DNA of 64,000 nucleotides from Spongospora subterranea. Taxonomy: Eukaryota; Endomyxa; Phytomyxea; Plasmodiophorida; Plasmodiophoridae. The notes under the pieces are model-generated. The model was not told the DNA's origin, did not search any database, and saw only the letters and a list, made by a program, of their open reading frames with translations. The stretch is from contig OUQQ01000003.1 in assembly GCA_900404475.1 (NCBI GenBank), positions 57,059 to 121,058 on the forward strand, given 5' to 3'. A program made the translations under genes and the position numbers. This document shows, piece after piece, positions 33,811 through 44,897 of the stretch (within the stretch, counting starts at the first letter, position 1; the number at the start of each line of letters is the position of its first letter).

Positions 33811-34205
33811 CCTCCACTTTCAAAAACAATCATAAACCTCAAGCCGTCGATTAAGAGCGAAGCTGAATGATTTTATCTTTGGCTGTGCTAACGCCAAAGC
33901 TGGTCGACACAATTTTGTCACACCGTCGCTAAGCTGATCGAGACATTACGGACCGTGACATTCAACGACGTAGCAAAGCCAAATGATGACGAATTCTCCG
34001 AAAAACCCTCTGAGGGGATTACGCTTTTTTCGTCATGGATACGTCTTCAAATTCAGTCATCTACGCCAATGCTGACCAACCTATACTGTATCGGATTTGC
34101 TGAGCATCTTTTGTTCTTGACGCCTGGTGTGGTGGCGCCATATTGCCCAATGACTGACTGTTGATTGCCATCAAACCCCGTTTTCCTGGGCGATAAATGG
34201 ATAAG
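33811..34205. other. Intergenic upstream of BBS5
   Basis: No recognised gene. A plus frame at 33955-34164 (69 codons) is hydrophobic in its second half but has no known relative. The BBS5 promoter should lie here. Confidence 0.4.
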
Positions 34206-35583
34206 ATGTCAGCCGGAGAGGTATGGCAAGATCGGCAGATACGCTTCGATAGCAGCTATTCGTAAAGAATTCAAGTCGACGTAGAACCAGCTAAACAGAA
34301 TGTTTCGTAGGCAAATCGCGTGCAGATCCGGAGAAATACAAGTTGACGCGATCAATTCCGTTGAAGACACGAAAGGGAACAATGGCGAAAAAGGCGCATT
34401 GGTTGTCACCAATCTCAGGCTGATTTGGGTGGCGCAAAAGAGCCAGCGAGTTAATCTGAGCATTGGCTACCATTGTATTGTCAGCATAAATATTCGTTTG
34501 GCACATTCGCGACTCCGAGGTCTCATTCGCAAATATCCGACCAGTTTCCTGAGATTCATCTTCGACTGTTTTCGATAGGGAATACTGAAGCGCTTTATGT
34601 AATGACAAAATTCAACGGAACAAGGTTCGAGTTTATTTTCACCAGTTTGGTTCGACGAAGTCCTCGACTATTCTCGACAGTTCAAGCGGTCTTCAGGTAG
34701 AGCAATCTCTACGTGGAAACTGTTTGGTGTATTTGAATGGGCCCAGATCGTACGAGACCACCAAATTATACCGCGATCTCAAACTTCGAGGCGCTATCAT
34801 CAGCGACAAACAGCTGATTCTGCTCCCAGAGGAACACGTGTATAATCAGGTTGGTTGTTAGGCGTCGCGACCAACAAATTCCAACACGATGGTCAGATTC
34901 ATGGGGTGTGGAATTTATCGTCCGATCAAGGCAATCTGGGAATATTCGTGATTACCAATGTTCGATTGGTTTGGTTTGCCAACATGGCAGAGAACTTCAA
35001 TGTCAGTATACCCTATATTCAGATTGTAAGATGATCAGGCAATGGCGCCTTCGGTGTGAATAGTTCAACTGCTTGAATATCAGGTGGACGTGAAAGTTCG
35101 TGACTCCAAATTTGGGAAAGCCTTGGTTCTAAATACGACCGAATCAAGCGGAGGGTATGTGCTCGGATTCCGGATCGACCCCGCCGAAAAGCTTCAGGAA
35201 GCATTCCAAGAGATCAGCAGTCTCCATAAAGTGTATTCCGAGAATCCAGTTATTGGAGTGCGACATCACATGGAAGAGAAGGTACATTTCATCATATCGC
35301 CAAAATAAGACTGAACCTTGAGAGTTAGGCGCTTCCTCTGGAACAATTGATGATATTGAGGGAGGAAGACGATGTTGAAATCGTCCCGATCGAGGATGGT
35401 GCCGATGCGTTTGGAGCCTACTACGCAGATGCTGGAAAAACCAAAGACCGAGAGCCAGGTGGCGATTGTTCTCACATCAAAACTCCTTACTGATGATATA
35501 CAGTGTTTGATTCAGATTTAGGATTGGCAATAGAAAAGCCTCGAAATGATGTCACAACCGCAGCATTATGGCGAGTCATATAA
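34206..35583 (+). CDS. BBS5: BBS5, subunit of the BBSome
   Basis: Ciliary coat-complex subunit that binds phosphoinositides. Start ATG 34206 ([15 protein letters not shown]). Motifs of the family follow in order: [175 protein letters not shown] and [17 protein letters not shown]. The C-terminal motif DDVEI...[20 protein letters not shown] is also present, ending at TAA 35581. Two GRAM/PH-like domains are thus complete. About six introns of 35-60 bases. It converges on alpha-tubulin, 93 bases between stops. An AATAAA overlaps the stop region. Confidence 0.95.
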
Positions 35584-35676
35584 ATAAATAAAATAAACCA
35601 ATAGATGGATTCACGTGAACACTTTATGGATAGCAACGGTTTATTGGGACAATCGAATTAGACAATGAATTATTAT

Positions 35677-37035
35677 TCAATATTCATCACCCTCATCTCC
35701 TTCAGCGTCGTCATCGGCACTTTCTTGAGCAACTTCTTCGTAATCCTTCTCCATGGCAGCCAAATCTTCACGAGCTTCCGAAAATTCACCTTCTTCCATA
35801 CCCTCACCGACGTACCAGTGAACAAAGGCACGCTTGGCGTACATCAAATCGAACTTGTGGTCCATACGACCCATAACTTCGGCAATGGCAGTTGTGTTGG
35901 AAATCATGAGGACGGAGCGCTGAACCTTGGCCAAATCACCACCTGGAACAACGGTAGGTGGCTGGTAGTTGATACCAACTTTGAAACCGGTTGGGCACCA
36001 GTCAACAAAACGAATAGTACGCTTGGTCTTGACGGTTCCGATAGCGGCGTTGACATCCTTGGGAACGACATCACCTCGGTACATCATACAACAAGCCATG
36101 TACTTTCCGTGACGCGGGTCACACTTGACCATCTGGTTTGCTGGCTCGAAAACGGAGTTCGTGATTTCAGCAACCGACAATTGCTCGTGGTAGGCGATTT
36201 CGGCACTGATGACGGGGGCAAGTGCACAGAGAGGGAAGTGAATACGTGGGTACGGAACCAAGTTGGTCTGGAATTCGGTCAAATCAACGTTAAGAGCACC
36301 ATCGAAACGGAGGGAAGCAGTGACAGATGAAATGCACTGCGCAATCAGACGGTTCAAGTTGGTGTAAGTTGGACGCTCGATTCCGAGGTTGCGACGGCAA
36401 ATATCGTACAGAGCTTCATTGTCCACCATGAAGGCAACATCAGAGTGCTCCATCATGGCGTGAGCACATAAAACGGAGTTGTATGGCTCAACGACAGCGG
36501 TGGATACTTGAGGCGATGGGTAGACAGCAAACTCGATCTTGGACTTCTTGCCGTAGTCAACAGACAGCCGCTCAAGAAGGAGAGAACCGAAACCAGAACC
36601 CGTGCCACCTCCGAAAGCGTGGAAAATCATGAAACCTTGAAGACCTGTGCAGTTATCTGCGAGTTTGCGAAGACGGTCGAGGACTAGGTCAATAACTTCC
36701 TTGCCGATGGTGTAATGACCACGAGCGTAGTTGTTGGCAGCATCTTCCTTTCCGGAAATCAATTGTTCGGGGTGGAACAACTGACGGTATGTACCAGTTC
36801 GGACTTCATCGACGACAGTTGGTTCCAAATCAACCATGACGGTACGGGGGACATGCTTGCCAGCGCCAGTTTCAGAAAAAAATGTGTTGAAAGCATCATC
36901 TCCACCACCGATGGTCTTGTCAGAAGGCATCTGTCCATCCGGCTGGATACCGTGTTCTAAGCAGAACAATTCCCAGCAGGCGTTTCCCGTTTGGACACCG
37001 GCCTGGCCGATATGGATCGTAATACATTCACGCAT
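35677..37035 (-). CDS. Alpha-tubulin (intronless)
   Basis: Full-length alpha-tubulin of 452 residues, the microtubule building block. It starts with the autoregulatory MREC tetrapeptide; the acetylation site Lys40 is present ([10 protein letters not shown]), as are the GTP-binding [10 protein letters not shown] loop and the catalytic glutamate region. The C-terminal tail is acidic ([15 protein letters not shown]) and ends in tyrosine, so it can be detyrosinated. It is the only long gene here without introns, which together with strong codon bias fits a highly expressed gene or a retrocopy. An antisense frame of 221 codons covers it but has no protein-like content. Confidence 0.98.
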   Translation of the reverse strand: MRECITIHIGQAGVQTGNACWELFCLEHGIQPDGQMPSDKTIGGGDDAFNTFFSETGAGKHVPRTVMVDLEPTVVDEVRTGTYRQLFHPEQLISGKEDAANNYARGHYTIGKEVIDLVLDRLRKLADNCTGLQGFMIFHAFGGGTGSGFGSLLLERLSVDYGKKSKIEFAVYPSPQVSTAVVEPYNSVLCAHAMMEHSDVAFMVDNEALYDICRRNLGIERPTYTNLNRLIAQCISSVTASLRFDGALNVDLTEFQTNLVPYPRIHFPLCALAPVISAEIAYHEQLSVAEITNSVFEPANQMVKCDPRHGKYMACCMMYRGDVVPKDVNAAIGTVKTKRTIRFVDWCPTGFKVGINYQPPTVVPGGDLAKVQRSVLMISNTTAIAEVMGRMDHKFDLMYAKRAFVHWYVGEGMEEGEFSEAREDLAAMEKDYEEVAQESADDDAEGDEGDEY

Positions 37036-37360
37036 GGTGGCAGATGAGAACGGAGACGACGCAAAGAGTCAGAACCGATCTTAAACTTAATTAGATCCCA
37101 AGCAAGACGAGCGATACGAACGCGACGCAGATGAGATAGGTATGATCGATTATTGTGTACGGTACAGTCTATGACTGGAGATACGCTGTGACTGCGGCCA
37201 CCCACACAGTCCCAATCCCAAGACCCTAACCTCGGATTACCGTAATCGACCTACAATTTAAGGGATCGTTGCGGACTCCCTTAATTTCCCCCCTCGTTTT
37301 TGGCGGGCGATTTTGGTGCGTGACTACACTGCAGTGACAGTACCACACTACACAGTGAAC
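37036..37360 (-). promoter_or_regulatory. Putative alpha-tubulin upstream region
   Basis: About 126 bases 5' of the ATG lies GGTACAGTCTAT (plus-strand 37161). Further upstream are GTGACAGTACC and ACACAGTG. The same GGTACAGT word is seen 100-150 bases ahead of the ISCU and 31489 genes. The role is inferred. Confidence 0.35.
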
Positions 37361-37462
37361 AGCGACTGTGGGACGACACACCTCGATCATGAGCCGACGA
37401 TAACACGGATCAGCACGACGTGTCGCGTCTTCAACGTCAGTTCCTGTGTGCCAAAAGTTCAT

Positions 37463-37890
37463 GGACCTTAACAGCTGGTCTGGCTTTTAACAAACCTTGA
37501 TGGAGGTGATACTGAATTATGATGATAAAGCAAAAATGTTTCATATAGCGCGACGGGCCTCGGCCTTGAGCCGGGGTCCACACTTCTTCCTCTCTAATGA
37601 AGATGGCACGCCACGATGGAAAGAATGAAAAGATAGAATTATGAAGAGATGGAGATGAAAGGATTTTGAATGTAGATATAGCAGAAAGAATCGAGAAAAA
37701 TAAAGGAGAGGGAGAAGAACTGATCGGACGGAAGAAGCTTCTGTGGACCTCAGCAGGTGATCTTCAGGCTTTGAACGAAATTTAATGGAGGTGACACTGA
37801 ATATGATGATCATCCACGAATGTTGATTACATCGCGACGGACGGCTCTCAAAGCCTTGAGCAGGGCCCACAGCTTCTCCATGACGTGTCG
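37463..37890. repeat. Pair of direct repeats, each about 140 bases
   Basis: Copy one (about 37463-37605) and copy two (about 37742-37890) share TGATGGAGGTGATACTGAAT/TAATGGAGGTGACACTGAAT, GCGACGG and CCTTGAGC...GGGNCCACA...CTTC in the same order. Identity is moderate with small indels. Function unknown. Confidence 0.75.
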
Positions 37891-39189
37891 AAGTCTGCGT
37901 TGATGCCGATTTGTCAATCCATGTCCGGCATCAGTCATCGCAGTGAACGCGAAACATCGCTGCTATAACTTGTCGGAAGAACGAGGCGAAAACTTTGGGG
38001 CATAGGTTTCTGGTGAAAAATCCAGTTACGTTGGATTTCGAATTCTCCATCCTACAGAGCTATTGTTTACTCATGAACGCTGGTCTCCGCGCTCGCGTCG
38101 AGCTCGCCATAATTCTAGATATCGCTGCTTCATGAACTCATTCGTGACAAAGATTCCATTTATAAAACCAAACACAAGAAGGTAAAAAGCACTTAGTCCT
38201 TGGCCGACTGTGTACTGGATGAACTCGCTCGTTTTAACATGTGTTGTGACTTCGATGGGCTGGTGGATTCAGCATAATGTTTGAAGGGAACAGCTTTCGA
38301 CAATTATGGAATCAAGTTTCATCGTCTTTGATTCACTGATCTATTCGTTGAGTCTGCTGCCCCATGTATTGGCTCCTCGATTATCCTAAAGACGAAGTCA
38401 CGACAGTAGCCAGCCATAAAACTCAAAACAATCTAGACCTTGCAGACTCCGGCTGGGCCTGCATTTCCGAAACATGTCGATTAGTCTCTGATACGGTTGC
38501 TATATTGGCCGGAGCAGCTATTGGCGACATCGACGCCCAGATTCAAACACTACTTTCAACGCATTCAAAGATGAAGTCGCTTTTTGCGATTAGATATGAG
38601 CGTTTTTTATTGGGCACAGATTCGGGTCAGCGGCATCGTCTGTCTTTGAAGACAGATTTAAGGAACCAAAACATGTTCTACAGCCATCAATAGTGGCCAA
38701 TGCGCGAAAAGAAATCTGATATTGAATTCTCATGATTTGCTGTAAACAGTGCCTTGCAAACTTTGTTCAATTATGGTGCACCATTAAAAATGGTTTGCGG
38801 TTTTTTTTCACAGAAGGTACGAACCAGTCGACTCTAAATCACGATGTCGTTCTGTCGTGTTCGCCATCTGTGCCGAAAACTGTACACCGCGTACTTTACC
38901 AGGTTAACGTGTAAAAATGAGGTATATCTCCGTTATTTTGTTATTTCGTTCACTTGTAGAATTGGTCTAGTGATCGGTTGTACTGTAATTGACCATGCTG
39001 GTTCCATGCCGATGAGGGGGTTACATTACCACACGGTACAGTGCTGTACAGCTACTTTAGCAAAGTACCAGTGTGGACGGTCCTGGTACAGTCTCGCAAT
39101 ATCTGCGCACTATTGTTTTAGAGAGCTGGTGTCATTCACATCGTGATTGGTTATTCTCTGCCCAGAACAAGTTGCCAACAACAATCACC
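37891..39189. other. Region between repeats and ISCU; one uncertain 109-codon frame
   Basis: A plus frame at 38364-38693 (MYWLLDYPKDEVTTVASHKT, then VSDTVAILAGAAIGDIDAQI and a basic end) is the only protein-like content; no family is recognised. At 38007-38050 lies a copy of the fragment seen at 32286. The last 160 bases hold two GGTACAGT words (39035 and 39085), probably part of the ISCU promoter. Confidence 0.35.
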
Positions 39190-39680
39190 ATGATCAGCCG
39201 CTTTAATCGCAGACTCCTGCAAGTCAGACCACGATTTTACCATCCCACCGTCATCGACCACTACGAGAATCCCAGAAACGTCGGAACGTTGGATAAAAAG
39301 GATGCATCAGTCGGAACCGGACTTGTCGGTATGCTCCCAAACACCATTTATCATGTACTTTCTAACCTTTTTTGGGTGAAGGCGCACCAGCCTGCGGGGA
39401 TGTTCTCCGTCTTCAGATCAAAGTCGGTTCCGATGGCGTTATCAATGACGCAAAGTTTAAGACGTTCGGTTGTGGATCGGCCATAGCGTCGTCGTCTCTG
39501 GCGTCCGAATGGGTAATCGGGCGCAATGTCAACGATGTTCTGTCAATCCGTAATACCGATATCGCCAAGCATCTGAACCTCCCTCCGGTCAAAATGCATT
39601 GCTCAATGCTCGCCGAAGACGCAATCAAATCCGCCGTTGACGACTACAAGAAGAAACAGCTCGCTTCCGCCGACAAATAA
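39190..39680 (+). CDS. ISCU: ISCU, iron-sulfur cluster assembly scaffold
   Basis: Mitochondrial scaffold on which cysteine desulfurase and frataxin build [2Fe-2S] clusters. It has a basic presequence (MISRFNRRLLQVRPRFYHPT). The mature core is IDHYENPRNVGTLDKKD, then GAPACGDVLRLQI, FKTFGCGSAIASSSL and LPPVKMHCSMLAEDAIKSAV. All three ligand cysteines are present (GAPACGD, FGCGS, KMHCS). One intron (39329-39381) falls inside GLVGAPACGD, and splicing restores the usual motif exactly. Stop TAA at 39678-39680, 8 bases before the stop of the opposing kinase gene. Confidence 0.96.
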
Positions 39681-39688
39681 ATCCTCGC

Positions 39689-41421
39689 TCAATAATTTAT
39701 TGCAATATCATCGACGATTGGTTGAACTTTATAATCAGTGCCATTATTTGGCCACTCGATGAAACCCGACTCGCTCTTCTCCTGTAATCTGATTGCAGCG
39801 ATTAAACTCTCGACTTGTCTTGGGCTTTTTATCACCAGTATTTGATTAAAACCCTCTTCTAACGCCGGCCTGAATACCGTGTTACTCTGGCAATTAAGTA
39901 ATCGCAATCGATGTACCTTTCGAACTCCTTGACGAATCGATGCAGAATTGCGATGCTTTCAGGAACGGCCGGGAGCGTCGGGTGATCAATTCGCTCCATA
40001 ATCCTCTGACCGCAAATTTCGGGCGGAACGTCAAACACGATGCAGATAACGAGACCAACGCCTAGCTCGGCTGCCAATCTCAGAAAATATGATCGATGGT
40101 CTCTGGTCATATTAGTTCTATCCACGATCGTGGACATCCCTGATGTTAGAGCTGCTCGGGCCACACGTAGACACTGCTCCCGCGATCGCAGAACATCCTT
40201 GAAACCATTTCAGGCACAAACATTAGGAACAATGCGCCAGGATAGATGGGCACAGGTTGTAAATACCTGATTAATGCTGACGAACCGGTTATCGGTCGAT
40301 TCTATGAGCCCTTGTGTGAAATGACTCTTACCCGACCCTGGGAAACCGCAAACGATCAACATTAGGCGATGGTCATTCTTATTGCGTCCGACGACGATCG
40401 GCGATGAAATCGTCGATGCAAAATTTTGTATGGCCCTTTCCAGCTTATACCAAAGTCGAAAATCTAGACGAAGTGATGATGCGTTCACAGAAACACCACG
40501 GAAGACCAAATGGCGGATCGCCGCCTCAATCTCGGCTGTGAAATATCGCCACATATCCTCCTCCAGTATATCGGGAGTGCATTCGTAGACGACGTTTTCG
40601 GTAAACCGATGATCGTCATCGTCGAGGACCACAATCCAGGAACCGCGAGTGGTCGCCAGTCGAGACGACAGAAGATTCCTTGGAAATCGCGCGCCGCGAA
40701 TAACGGAGACGGCGTTGAGCATTTGATCATGCGCCAACGCGGATGGGGAGAACGGGTATCGATCACCAGAAGGGCTTACGACCAGGAACGGGACCAAACC
40801 GATGTCGAACCCATGGGCAACCAACCCAGGAAGAGTATCGCCACACAGATCGAACACGATCGCCTGGCAATTCGGGTCGCGCAGTGGCGCTAGCAACGGC
40901 GAAAGCTGCCCTGGCCGCTGCAGCGCCCACGATCCCAGCAGGTTCATCGACGCCAGACGTGATCGATCCGATAGCTCGACACCGTTCCCGTTCATATTCC
41001 GACTCCATTTCAGCCCTGATATCCGCTCTGATCCACACGATTCATAACGAAAAAATACGATCTGAACCGGCCCATCAGGGATTGGAATTAAACCAAACGA
41101 TGCAGTTTCCGGGAGATTGACTAGACGCGGATCAGCGAAATCGGCAAGATTACGGCGGCAAGTGCGGACGATGGGTGGACCAGGAATGAGAATGGGTGAA
41201 GTTCCTTCGTGAAATATAACGATGGAGCCGGATTTGGGCGTGTTCTGACACCAGAACCCGGATAAGCGAAGAGACGGGTTGAAGGCGTCCGGGAGATCGA
41301 ATGGGACCAATGACCGCAGCTGGCCGACTTCTAAACCCAGCAAAGATCGGGCGACCTCGAGTCGTTCGCCCGCCAGCGTCTCCATGGATGGCGTCCCCCC
41401 AAAGTCAGGAAAGGCGGCCAC
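39689..41421 (-). CDS. PNKP-type P-loop kinase domain fused to an unknown N-terminal region
   Basis: Three exons (41421-40267, 40198-39917, 39869-39689) give about 540 residues. Residues from about 360 on match the polynucleotide-kinase fold of PNKP: Walker A CGFPGSGKSHF, FVSINQDVLRSREQCLRVA, STIVDRTNMTRDHR, the adenine-lid region and EFERPALEEGFNQILVI. The splice at 39917/39869 rebuilds that last motif exactly. The first 360 residues contain neither the FHA domain nor the HAD phosphatase (no DxDGT) of PNKP. They read GSIVIFHEGTSPILIPGPPI and RGSWIVVLDDDDHRFTENVV, which I do not recognise. Expected activity is 5'-hydroxyl kinase on nucleic acid or a related small-molecule kinase. Tail to tail with ISCU. 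Confidence 0.8.
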
Positions 41422-41587
41422 TTCCCAGCCAGCAGAATATTATTCCATGATCAGCGTACAGTAATTGGCGAAATATCCGCGACGTATTGGCGATCTATGT
41501 TTGGAAACGTGACGGGAATGTGGCGATAAAATCGGGTAACGAAGACAGACTGGGAAATGGAATCGGTGAATTAACGAGTTGTAATAT

Positions 41588-42269
41588 TTAATGACCAACA
41601 CATAAATTTACTGCCTGTTGCCCGGTGTGTCGAATCTGAGCGACATGAACTCGGTGTGAAGACTTTGATACAGATAATAGGCACAATAGAAATTGATGGG
41701 CTGCAGAAATGAGGATTAGCGGTTGACGGAATCGCATGGGACGATATAATGGGGAAAACCGCACGAGAATAAGGACGATCTCTAAGGCGAAGAACAGGGT
41801 GGCGAATATGAGCAGGATCGGCGATGAGATGAACAGATGAACCACTGGTATATCCAGAGCGATTCGACAGATTAACATAACATCGGCTAGCTCAGATAGA
41901 CACAATAGCACTAAATGCTGTTAGAACCACAGTATTGGTGAAAACCCATCAACAATGTCGAGCGATTCTAAATGGGGGAAATACCGCGAAAACGAATTCG
42001 GATTTGCTGAATATGGCGCCATATATGCCGGCAGAGAAGGTGATCAGTGACGTCGGGACCATATACCAATATTGGGTTGCCAACGCGATGGCGGTACAGG
42101 CCTGTAATGGCACGAATCTTGGGTCAGGAATTGGAATAGCGGGGATAGGAGTTGGGATTACGATCTGGCAGATACAGAGAGTTAGAACCTGGCGCCTCCA
42201 TATGGAGATGGCGGTGCGACGCAAGCGGTCCAGGTCAAGTGGGAGCAGCGAGGCCGATTCCGGCCCCAT
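41588..42269 (-). CDS. Multi-pass membrane protein, family unknown
   Basis: Two exons: 42269 to about 41954, intron of about 43 bases, then about 41910 to 41588. They join in frame to about 213 residues. Hydrophobic segments include VLTLCICQIVIPTPIPAIPI, LITFSAGIYGAIF, FISSPILLIFATLFFALEIV and PLILISAAHQFLLCLL, so four or five membrane spans with short loops. The overall layout recalls tetraspan (MS4A/CD20-like or claudin-like) proteins, but no signature motif is seen. The N-terminus (MGPESASLLPLDLDRLRR) is cytosolic-like. The opposite-strand frame (41935-42318) is the mirror of the first exon. Confidence 0.55.
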
Positions 42270-42796
42270 TGCTCAAGAAGGGGGTTATTGGGAAATCGGG
42301 TCGGACAATGAAATATGATCACGGGGATTAGGGTGGAAAGGGGGGTGGCCCGCCGTCGCCGCCTCCCTTTACCTAATCCCTCATGGAATACAGCCGGGTT
42401 CAGCAATTGTTAAATGCAGGGCAACGATGAGGATTCTCTTGCAAACCCGACAACACAGTTTTCATGGTGGATCAATGCGCTATAGCAACCGGTGGTCGCG
42501 GTGGCGAAAAACAAAATCTCGTTATTTTCATATCCTTTTCTTCTCCCGAATTATTTATTTTCGGTTTCGGTTTCAAAAAATTTCAAAGTTTGTCTGCGAT
42601 ATTTCGGCTGTGCATTTTTAGCTTTTGAATCATGATTCGCGTTTTTTTTTGCCGGTTGAAAAATGAACAAAGGTGTCGTGTGCAATCACGAATGATCTTC
42701 TCAATGATTTCTATCGTAGATGACGTTGGCAAATGAGGGGTTGACCCATCAATTTCCGACGCTTTGTCTCTCTATCACAATAAGCGGTGTCAGATT
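42270..42796. other. Intergenic, no gene seen
   Basis: Short frames only. GC-rich near 42340 and then AT-rich around 42530-42660; likely promoter of the membrane-protein gene and 3' flank of the next. Confidence 0.4.
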
Positions 42797-43336
42797 TTAC
42801 TTTGGCGTATTGATTTTAGGGACAGGGCGTTTGAATCGAATTTTGGACGATGTGGTGCTGATGTCATTAGTGGATGTGGGCTGTGCCATTGGTACAGAAA
42901 CTTCGACATTCGCGTTCGAGAACCACGTACTGGAATATGAGGACTGGTGCGAATTGCCGACCTGGACATCTCTTGTAAACAAATCCCGATTTACAGGGTC
43001 TAGTCGATGCCGTTTTCGTCTACAGTTTCTGGCCAACACCACTTTCTGTTGTTGAAAAGGAGGATCGGATCGTCCCGTTTTTTGATTCAATCGCTCGAAA
43101 TTGACCACTCGCTGTTTCGGCGCTCTTGAGCTCTGGTCTTTTCGTCGAAAATACATAAACGGCGTCGCTAATACCGATTTCTGACGACAATTTCGTAGAC
43201 GATAATTATTCGGAACGGAACGTGCGCGTTTCCTTCTAAGGTGATGGTTGTCGTGTTCAACCGCATCATCGTCTACAGGAGCGGCTCGCATTGTTCGTAT
43301 TCCTGTCAGGGCATCAGTATGACTTGAGCAGAACAA
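42797..43336 (-). CDS. Basic 179-residue orphan protein
   Basis: Uninterrupted frame from ATG 43336. Strongly basic and low in hydrophobics, with runs such as HHLRRKRARSVPNNYRLRN, RRKDQSSRAPKQRVV and NCRRKRHRLDPVNRDL; the C-terminal part is Ser/Thr rich and ends IRFKRPVPKINTPK. This fits a disordered, probably nuclear, nucleic-acid-binding protein. No domain is recognised, and it may be lineage-specific. Confidence 0.5.
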   Translation of the reverse strand: MFCSSHTDALTGIRTMRAAPVDDDAVEHDNHHLRRKRARSVPNNYRLRNCRQKSVLATPFMYFRRKDQSSRAPKQRVVNFERLNQKTGRSDPPFQQQKVVLARNCRRKRHRLDPVNRDLFTRDVQVGNSHQSSYSSTWFSNANVEVSVPMAQPTSTNDISTTSSKIRFKRPVPKINTPK

Positions 43337-43553
43337 AGTCGTCAGGAGGTCGTCGATCTTACATCCACCCGGCTCTGCACAATGAAAATGATAACTGAAC
43401 GAAAACGGGCAATTTCGACTCAGTTTGGGTTGAAATCAGGCCGTTCAACCTAAAACACACTGACAATTTCCGGCAATTTACAATGGCGCAACGCAGAATA
43501 GCGCCTTTTTTCTTGCAAATACAACACGCCTAAAAACAAATACGGGTTCACAA

Positions 43554-44083
43554 TCAGGAACGGCCCGTTAATTTCGTCGCTGGACCTACTCGGTTTCTGA
43601 CTCTGTTGAGACTATGGCGACTAATGAGTGCAGCTCGGGCATGTGGTCGAGATAATGCTGTACAGACTCGATGGCCGACCTCGTTGGCACCAAACGAATC
43701 GTGGAACGAGAATGTGACGAAGTCGACGGCCTGGGCGGCGGCTGATGGCGACCCGTGATATATCGGGCGATCGGAAAGGAGGGATAGGATCGTAGATGAG
43801 GGAGTTGTGCAAAGACAGCACTGTGGAGACAATCGATCATCCTGAAATGAGGACCGATTCCGATAAGAATCACGATCAGCATAAATAATTACATCGAGAA
43901 TGGTTTTACAGTAGGATATGTTGAAATGGGATCGCCATCTAGAACTGGATTATTGATTTGGGTCCCAGTTGCTGGTCGTTGACTGATCAGACGATCATAG
44001 ATTTCATTGATGGCTTCTACCCGCATATACCGGTCGATCGCTCTGGAAATGTCGTCTGGATGAACGGGCCATCCAAAGTCCAT
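43554..44083 (-). CDS. Unknown two-exon gene
   Basis: Exon 1 from ATG 44083 reads MDFGWPVHPDDISRAIDRYM, VEAINEIYDRLISQRP. A GT-AG intron of about 67 bases after ISTYPT (TTTCAG acceptor near 43841) joins in phase to DDRLSPQCCLCTTPSS, ending at 43554. Two other frames are also open in the second exon, so the C-terminal sequence is uncertain. Exon 1 looks like a short helical domain. Not recognised. Confidence 0.4.
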
Positions 44084-44230
44084 GTTTAGCTAACCGTCAG
44101 GAATGCGTGCGCCACGTTGGCAAAACCCACGGCAGTCAACCATCTCCTGACACTCCCTTCATGAAACCAATTTGCACATTATTCCGATTCGTCGTCGATG
44201 ATGGGATATAGATTCGACTGAAACAAATAT

Positions 44231-44897
44231 TTATTTTATTGTTCTTTGGGGAAGTGGTGATTCAGGACAGCGAGGAGAAAATGGCGATGACGCTCTGGTA
44301 CCGCCTTGGAACTGCTGCCAGACAACATTCAGACCGACGCTTGATTGTGAGAAAGGATCGATTGGATCGGACTCCGAAGGGCTTTGACGGCAATGATCAT
44401 TGTGAAAAACCAACGGCGTCCTTGAAAGTTCTTCATACGAGCGCTGCGGCGCCGCGGGCATGGTTTTCCAGGCGCCATTATAGGCTCCATGCGGCCCCAT
44501 ACCGTATTCTTGCGATCTTGGAAGATGCGACTCATGTTTGTTGCCATTCAAATATCGATATACGCCAGGTTTTCTTCGGCAACATGTGCGCCTTCTTCCT
44601 GTGGTTTTTAGTGACAGACCTGCGACATATGCCACAGTTCCTCGACTGAAATTTACGAATTAGATTGAATAGTTTCGCAATAACAAATGAGGCAAACCTT
44701 TTCGCTTTCGGATTATATCTGGTGCATCTTTTAGAGGGATACTCGGCATTACAGTTGGGTGCAGGCACGCCCTGGATAATTGTGCAGACCGGCTGCGTTT
44801 TATTAGAACCCGGTGGAATCTGAAGGCATTCCATGGCTGAGTGGCAACCCAGCCAATAGATATATTTGCAGACTTGTGCAAAAAAACACACGTACAC
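44231..44897 (-). CDS. Cysteine-containing protein of unknown family, three exons
   Basis: The first part (ATG at 44897 or 44834) reads MECLQIPPGSNKTQPVCTII, GVPAPNCNAEYPSKRCTRYN; the cysteine spacing and an NKT glycosylation site suggest a secreted or lumenal segment. Splicing about 44696-44647 and a possible 21-base removal near 44621 lead to a basic stretch RRRTCCRRKP and a Pro/Ser/Gly-rich tail (YGMGPHGAYNGAWKTMPAAP; SPFSPRCPESPLPQ). The stop overlaps AATAAA. A type I membrane protein with a short TM is conceivable, but no clear TM is seen. Confidence 0.4.

Noticed and set aside
35665..36330. Plus-strand open frame of 221 codons
   Set aside because: It is exactly antisense to the alpha-tubulin gene; the biased codon use of tubulin keeps the opposite frame open.
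40510..41120. Overlapping plus-strand frames of 125-127 codons
   Set aside because: Antisense to the first exon of the kinase gene, with no domain content.
41935..42318. Plus frame of 127 codons with hydrophobic stretches
   Set aside because: It mirrors the minus-strand membrane protein exon. The minus version splices in phase to a second hydrophobic exon, which the plus frame does not.
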